Shown here: positions 59,392 to 64,000 of the stretch, piece after piece
Layout: each line of letters begins with the position of its first letter
Numbering within the stretch: position 1 is the first letter of the stretch
Origin: Microtetraspora malaysiensis
GTDB lineage: Bacteria; Actinomycetota; Actinomycetes; Streptosporangiales; Streptosporangiaceae
NCBI RefSeq assembly: GCF_001528665.1
Contig: NZ_BBYJ01000013.1
Location: 62,001 to 126,000 of the forward strand
Length of the DNA: 64,000 bases
Reading direction: 5' to 3'
Notes under the pieces: model-generated
Seen by the model: the letters and a program-made list of their open reading frames with translations, nothing else
Told to the model about the DNA's origin: nothing
The model's database searches: none
Translations under genes and position numbers: made by a program

Positions 59392-60209
59392 GGGGTGCCC
59401 CCGGACGTGGACGACCGCGCGCCGCCCCCGCCGGCGCGGGGCGACGGGGAGCGCAGCGCCGCCAGCTGCCCTGCCACCTGCGCGGCGATGGCGGGGACGT
59501 GGTCGGCCAGGTAGAAGTGGCCGCCGGGGAACACCCGGACGGTGAACTCCGCGGCGGTGTACTCCCGCCAGGCCTCGATCGAGGCGGCCGGCAGGTCCGC
59601 GTCGTCCTCGCCCAGCAGGACCGTGATCGGACAGGGCAGCCGGGTAGGGCTGGGCCGGTAGTCGGCATCGGCGTGGAAGTCGGCGCGCAGTATCGGCGTC
59701 AGCAACTCGCGCCACTCGGGGGCGGCCGCGATCTCCGGCGGCGTCCCGCCGAGCCGTTCCATCTCCTGCCAGATCGCCGCGTCGGTGCGCGGCGGCCGGA
59801 CCCGTTCGAGGTCGTGGTGCGGGGCACCTCTGGCGGAGATGTAGACGGCCAGCGGCGGCGTGCCGGCGGCGCTCAGCCGTACCGCCGCCTCGAAGGCGAC
59901 GGCGGCGCCGAAGCTGTGCCCGAACAGGATCAGCCCCGGCAGGTCCGCCACCTCGGCGGCAAGCAGGGCGCTCAGCTCGTGCACGTCGTCCAGGCACGAC
60001 TCGTCGAGCCGGTCGCCGTGGCCCGGGTACTGCACGGGCACGACTTGGATATCAGGGGGGAAACAGGTCGGCCAGCTCCGGAAGAACGCGGCCGTCCCGC
60101 CCGCGTGCGGGCAACAGACCAACGACGCGGCGCGCCCGGACGGCTCGCCCAGGGGCCTCAGGCTGCCGTTACACACGGTCGCATTCCAGCAGGATCGGCC
60201 GCCCGCCAC
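59388..60209 (-). CDS. Type II (editing) thioesterase
   Basis: Up to 273 residues of the GrsT/RifR type. It has LVCCPHAGGTAAFFRSW, the nucleophile Ser in LILFGHSFGAAVAFEAAVR, and the His in FPGGHFYLADHV. The canonical Ser here contrasts with the Cys enzyme on the other strand. Start is uncertain: GTG 60209 or GTG 60176. Type II thioesterases free carrier proteins from stalled or wrong acyl groups, which supports an active carrier-dependent pathway. Confidence 0.92.
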   Translation of the reverse strand: MAGGRSCWNATVCNGSLRPLGEPSGRAASLVCCPHAGGTAAFFRSWPTCFPPDIQVVPVQYPGHGDRLDESCLDDVHELSALLAAEVADLPGLILFGHSFGAAVAFEAAVRLSAAGTPPLAVYISARGAPHHDLERVRPPRTDAAIWQEMERLGGTPPEIAAAPEWRELLTPILRADFHADADYRPSPTRLPCPITVLLGEDDADLPAASIEAWREYTAAEFTVRVFPGGHFYLADHVPAIAAQVAGQLAALRSPSPRAGGGGARSSTSGGTP

Positions 60210-60312
60210 AATGCCCGCCCGTCCGCCCGCTCATCCGCCTCGCTCATCCGCCCGCCTGTCCACGCCGGCGTCCCCGACAGCGGGGCGTGCTCGACCATAG
60301 GGTGTGCTCGAC

Positions 60313-61197
60313 ATGGACCTCGACAGGGACGCCGCGCCGCCCGCCGGCGGCGCGACCCCGGCGCGCCTGCACCAGCCGGGCACCGACCGCCTGTGGGGCG
60401 AGTCGTGGTATTTCGACTTCGCCGCGGCCGACGGCACCGCGGGCGGTTTCGTGCGGGTCGGCGACTATCCCCTGCTCGGACGGCGCTGGTACTGGGCCTA
60501 CGTCGTGGCGGGTGACCGCGCGACGGGATACGCGCTGGAGGTGCCGCTGACCGACGGCCGCGACCTGCCGTGGACGGCGGACGATCCGGCGCTGCGGTTC
60601 CGGGTCGAGCCGGGAGACGGCGGCTGGCGCCTGACCGCAGGCGGCGACGGGTTCGGGCTGGATCTCACCTGGCGGGAGCAGGCTCCCCCGTACGGCTACG
60701 CGCGCGGCAGCCGGATGGAGCAGTCCGGCTGGGCGGTCGGCGAGGTCGCCCTCGGCGGCGCCGCGTTCCCGGTGGAGGGCCCGGGCCAGCGGGATCACTC
60801 CTGGGGGGTTCGCGACTGGTGGCGGATCGGCTGGACCTGGTGCGCGGGCCGGCTCTCCGACGGCACCCGCTTCCAGGCCACCCACCTGGACGCCCGCGGC
60901 CGGATCCCGCCCGACGGCTACCTCCTGGCGCCGGGCGACTCGCCGCGGCCCGTCGACGACGTGGTCGCCGGCGCGGACTCGCTGCGGATGAACGGCACCG
61001 TGCTGGAGTTCTCCGACATCGCGCACGTCACGATCGAGCTGCGCGCTCCCGATGGCAGGCTGAGCCGGCTGCGGCGGGCGATGACCAGGGTGCGGGCCGT
61101 CACCGAACCGGCCGGCAGGGAACGGGACGACGCCGTACGGCACGGGATCGGGTGGCGGGAGCGCAACGTGCCGCAGCGCCAGGGGCGGCACGCCTGA
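60313..61197 (+). CDS. CrtC/AttH-like lipocalin-fold protein
   Basis: A 294-residue protein. It reads LWGESWYFDFAAADGTAGGF, WYWAYVVAGDRATGYALEV, then YGYARGSRMEQSGWAVGEV and the signature PGQRDHSWGVRDWWRIGWTW. The H-S-W-G-x-R-D-W motif is shared by hydroxyneurosporene synthase/AttH-type double-lipocalin proteins. Several are hydratases or unknown. It is divergent from the thioesterase/P450 operon with 103 bp between starts. Function in this locus is unknown. Confidence 0.75.
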   Translation: MDLDRDAAPPAGGATPARLHQPGTDRLWGESWYFDFAAADGTAGGFVRVGDYPLLGRRWYWAYVVAGDRATGYALEVPLTDGRDLPWTADDPALRFRVEPGDGGWRLTAGGDGFGLDLTWREQAPPYGYARGSRMEQSGWAVGEVALGGAAFPVEGPGQRDHSWGVRDWWRIGWTWCAGRLSDGTRFQATHLDARGRIPPDGYLLAPGDSPRPVDDVVAGADSLRMNGTVLEFSDIAHVTIELRAPDGRLSRLRRAMTRVRAVTEPAGRERDDAVRHGIGWRERNVPQRQGRHA

Positions 61198-61265
61198 GTG
61201 AGGCATTTCCTCACTCGCGCGCCGCGGGCACCCCGCGCCGCCCCTTCAGGCAGCCGCCTCGCCGC

Positions 61266-62369
61266 TCAGCTGGCCGGGCCGTGGATGCGGCCCTGCGTCC
61301 TGGTCAGGGCCTGGCCGGAGCCGCCCCAGCGGGCCTGGATCAGCTCGGCGGCAATCGCCACCGCCGTCTCCTCCGGCGTCCGCGCGTGCAGGTCCAGCCC
61401 GATGGGCGAGCGCAGCCGGGCCAACTGCTCCTCGCTCATCCCGGCCTCCTTCAGCCTGGCCGTGCGGTCGTCGTGCGTGCGCCTGCTGCCCATCGCGCCG
61501 ATGTAACCGGCGGGGGTACGCAGCGCGACCTGCAGCAGCGGCACGTCGAACTTCGGGTCGTGGGTGAGCACGCAGATCGCGGTCCGCTCGTCCACGGTGA
61601 GGTCCTTGAGGTAGTCGTGCGGCCAGCGGACCACGACCTCGTCGGCGTCGGGAAAGCGCTTGGCCGTGGCGAATACCCCGCGCGCGTCGCACACGGTCAC
61701 GTGATAGCCCAGGAACTTGCCGACCCGCGCGACGGCCGCCGCGAAGTCGATGGCGCCGAACACCAGCATCCGCGGCGGCGGCGCGAACGCCTGCACGAAC
61801 ACCGCGACCTCCTCCATCCGGCGCTGGCCCTCCAGCCCGTAGCGGCGCTGCCCGGTGATGCCCTGGGCCAGCATGCCCCTGGCGTCGTCGTCGATGGCGT
61901 AGTCCAGCCCGGACGACCCCAGCGAGCCCGAGGCGCGGTCGCCCCAGATCACCCGCCGTGAGCCGATCTTCCCCTCGCCGCCGACGACGGTCGCCACCGC
62001 GACCGGCTCACGCGCCTCCACCGACTCGGCGATCTCGCGCAGCTCGGGGAAGGTCTGCCTGTTCACCTGCTCCACGTACACGTGCAGGATCCCGCCGCAG
62101 GTCAGGCCGACGGCGAACGCGTCGTCGTCGCTGTAGCCGAACTCCTCGTACGACGGCTCACCGGTCTCGACGACCTGCTTCGCGATCTCGAAGACCGCCC
62201 CTTCCACGCACCCGCCGGAGACGCTGCCGACGACCTCGTCCTGCGCCGAGACCGCCATCGCCGCGCCCGGCTGCCGTGGCGCGCTGCGGAAGGTGTTGAC
62301 GACGGTCGCCAGCCCGAACGTCGTACCGCCGTCATACCATTCGAGGATTTGATCGAGGACGTCACGCAT
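61266..62369 (-). CDS. XdhC/CoxI-family protein
   Basis: A 367-residue protein of the XdhC/CoxI family. The N-terminal XdhC_CoxI domain has ATVVNTFRSAPRQPGAAMAV and SVSGGCVEGAVFEIAK, and LTCGGILHVYVEQV holds the conserved Cys-Gly-Gly. The C-terminal Rossmann domain includes RMLVFGAIDFAAAVARVGKF and GYIGAMGSRRTHDDR. These proteins mature the molybdenum cofactor for hydroxylases; no such hydroxylase is in the window. ATG 62369 follows GAAGGGAA. Confidence 0.9.
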   Translation of the reverse strand: MRDVLDQILEWYDGGTTFGLATVVNTFRSAPRQPGAAMAVSAQDEVVGSVSGGCVEGAVFEIAKQVVETGEPSYEEFGYSDDDAFAVGLTCGGILHVYVEQVNRQTFPELREIAESVEAREPVAVATVVGGEGKIGSRRVIWGDRASGSLGSSGLDYAIDDDARGMLAQGITGQRRYGLEGQRRMEEVAVFVQAFAPPPRMLVFGAIDFAAAVARVGKFLGYHVTVCDARGVFATAKRFPDADEVVVRWPHDYLKDLTVDERTAICVLTHDPKFDVPLLQVALRTPAGYIGAMGSRRTHDDRTARLKEAGMSEEQLARLRSPIGLDLHARTPEETAVAIAAELIQARWGGSGQALTRTQGRIHGPAS

Positions 62370-62448
62370 GGTGGGGGTTCCCTTCGCGCGGCAAGGGGCT
62401 GCTCTCACGTATCGCGGTCAGTCTGGTCCGCGCGGCGCTTCCGGCGCC

Positions 62449-63999
62449 ATGATGGGCGGCGTGCCTGCGGGAGACTGCGCGGTTCCGCGTTCCGCCGACG
62501 TCGTGGTAGTGGGCGCCGGCGCGGCGGGCGCTGTGGTCGCCGCCCGGTTGTCGGCCTCGGGCGCGGACGAGGTCCTGCTGGTGGAGGCCGGGGAGGATTA
62601 CCGCAGCGCCGACACTCCGCGCGCCGTACGGGGCGCCGACATCGGCCGCGCGCTGGCGGCGCGCGCGCTGCGCTGGCCGGAGCTGCCGGCTCGGCTCACG
62701 CCGGAGCAGCCGCTGCGGCCCTACGTGTGCGGGCGGGGCGCGGGCGGCAGCTCGGCGATCAACGGCCAGCTCGCGGTCCGCGGCACCAGGGCCGACTTCG
62801 ACGCCTGGGTGCGCGCGGGCTGCTCCGGCTGGTCCTGGCCCGAGGTGCGGGCGCTGTTCGCCGCGCTCGAACGGGACCTGGACTTCGGCGACGAGCCGGG
62901 CCACGGTGCGCGCGGCCCGGTGCCGGTCTCCCGGCGGCCCATGGGCGTACGCGGTCCGGTCAGCGCCGCGCTGCATGAGGCCGCGACCGGCCTCGGCCAT
63001 GCCGAGCACCCCGACCTCAACGCCGAAGGCGCGACCGGGATCAGCCCGACCGCCTGGCATCGAAGGGACGGCGTGCGCGCCTCCAGCAACGACAGCTTCC
63101 TCGAACCGGCCAGGGACCGCCCACGCCTGCGGGTCGCCGGGCGGCACACGGTGTCGCGGGTGCTGTTCTCCTCCGGCCGGGTCAGCGGCGTCGAGCTGGC
63201 GGGCGACGGGCACCGCGAGGTGGTCGCCGCCCCGGCGGTGGTGCTGTGCGCCGGCGCGGTGCACTCCCCCGCCATCCTGATGCGCTCGGGAGTCGGCCCG
63301 GACGACCATCTCGCCGCGCTGGGCATCGAAGTCGTCGCCGCGCTGCCCGGCGTCGGGGCCGGGCTGGGCGAGCACCCCGCGGCGTTGCTGGACCTGCGGC
63401 TGACCGCCGCCGCCTCCGCGCTGGCCGCGCGGGCCGACTCCGGCTGCTACCTGCTGCGCCTGCCCTCAGGGCCGGGCCACGCCGACGACCTGCAGATCCT
63501 CCCGATGGACCGGACGGCGGGGCCCGGAGCGGGCGGGCTGCTGGTCTCGCTCATGCGGCCGGAGTCCACCGGCAGCGTGCGGCTGCGCAGCCCGGACCCG
63601 GCCGACCACCCGCTGCTCGACCTGCGGCTGCTGGCTGACCGCCGGGACCTGGAGCGGCTGGGCCGGGCCGTACGGCACGCCGCCGAGCTGCTGGCCCATC
63701 CCGCCTTCCGCGAGGTCGCGGACGGCGGCCCCGCGCGGCCGCCCGCCGACCTGGACGGGTGGCTGCGCGAGCGCTGCCGGGTGCTGTACCACCCCTCCGG
63801 CACCTGCCGGATGGGGCCCGAGGGCGAGCCGGGCAGCGTGGTGGACGAGGAGGGGCGCGTCCTCGGGGTGGAGGGGCTGTGGGTGGCGGACGCCGCGGTG
63901 ATGCCGGTGCCGTGCGGCGTGCCGCCCTACCTCACGACGGTGATGGTGGCCGAGCGGCTGGCCGCGGCGATCGGGAGCCGGCTTCGGCGAACGCGGTGA
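62449..63999 (+). CDS. GMC-family FAD oxidoreductase
   Basis: A 516-residue flavoprotein, complete to the stop one base before the window end. The FAD motif is DVVVVGAGAAGAVVAARLSA then LLVEAGEDYR. The GMC signature 1 region is YVCGRGAGGSSAINGQLAVR and the second is APAVVLCAGAVHSPAILMRS. The catalytic His is in YHPSGTCRMG; the second active-site position lies in PCGVPPYLTTVMVAERLA. ATG 62449 is chosen; ATG 62452 and GTG 62461 are alternatives. It oxidises an alcohol, possibly with an unusual electron acceptor. Confidence 0.93.
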   Translation: MMGGVPAGDCAVPRSADVVVVGAGAAGAVVAARLSASGADEVLLVEAGEDYRSADTPRAVRGADIGRALAARALRWPELPARLTPEQPLRPYVCGRGAGGSSAINGQLAVRGTRADFDAWVRAGCSGWSWPEVRALFAALERDLDFGDEPGHGARGPVPVSRRPMGVRGPVSAALHEAATGLGHAEHPDLNAEGATGISPTAWHRRDGVRASSNDSFLEPARDRPRLRVAGRHTVSRVLFSSGRVSGVELAGDGHREVVAAPAVVLCAGAVHSPAILMRSGVGPDDHLAALGIEVVAALPGVGAGLGEHPAALLDLRLTAAASALAARADSGCYLLRLPSGPGHADDLQILPMDRTAGPGAGGLLVSLMRPESTGSVRLRSPDPADHPLLDLRLLADRRDLERLGRAVRHAAELLAHPAFREVADGGPARPPADLDGWLRERCRVLYHPSGTCRMGPEGEPGSVVDEEGRVLGVEGLWVADAAVMPVPCGVPPYLTTVMVAERLAAAIGSRLRRTR

Positions 64000-64000
64000 G

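Noticed and set aside
1-64000. tRNA, rRNA, riboswitch, replication origin or prophage structural genes.
   Set aside because: I looked for characteristic cloverleaf, 16S/23S and T-box or cobalamin-type motifs and phage gene strings and saw none; a covariance-model search would be needed to be certain.

Overview
The window is GC-rich (about 70 percent by eye) chromosomal DNA of a filamentous actinomycete. Gene density is high, start codons are often GTG or TTG, TetR, DeoR and AraC regulators are abundant, several transcripts look leaderless, and secondary-metabolism genes are present. The style resembles Streptosporangiaceae such as Nonomuraea or Streptosporangium. That placement is inference; no rRNA or marker gene is present. 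No tRNA or rRNA gene was seen.

Layout. 1-900: a LysR-type effector domain cut by the window edge, divergent from a DUF5997 gene. 886-8600: a self-contained PTS sugar-alcohol operon on the minus strand (deoR, pfkB-type kinase, EIIC, EIIB, EIIA, Zn dehydrogenase, HPr, EI) with a second, near-duplicate deoR downstream and an IS630 scar at the end. 8950-15750: a TetR/amidase pair, an ABC-2 permease with an inserted DUF1349-like domain divergent from an OmpR/histidine-kinase pair, a SnoaL-like protein and a lipoprotein. 16000-25030: a degraded mosaic with a secreted-protein gene broken by an amber codon, a frameshifted SnoaL gene, resolvase and IS1182 fragments, a 239-bp direct repeat, possible CRISPR debris, and between these intact SDR, AraC, TetR, aldo/keto-reductase and quinone-oxidoreductase genes. 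25140-38320: redox enzymes, MFS exporters and their regulators, several with clear operators, plus a large secreted subtilase. 37695-43497: an alpha-galactoside locus (TetR, MFS transporter, GH13, GH36). 43573-54181: small membrane proteins, a serine hydrolase, a NarL-type two-component system next to an FtsX-type ABC transporter with a 35-residue membrane peptide, a methyltransferase and a VOC protein.

54350-60209 is the most notable part and looks like a biosynthetic locus. It contains an acyl-CoA-dehydrogenase-like flavoprotein, a stand-alone adenylation enzyme, a carrier protein, an alpha/beta hydrolase whose nucleophile elbow has Cys instead of Ser, a cytochrome P450 and a type II thioesterase. 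The ten specificity residues read from the adenylation enzyme are D-L-L-Y-L-A-L-V-C-K, which I recall as the L-proline code of pyrrole-forming enzymes such as PltF and RedM. The first three genes should therefore convert L-proline to pyrrolyl-2-carboxyl-S-carrier protein. A CrtC/AttH-like protein, an XdhC-like protein and a GMC oxidoreductase follow to the window end and may or may not belong to the pathway.
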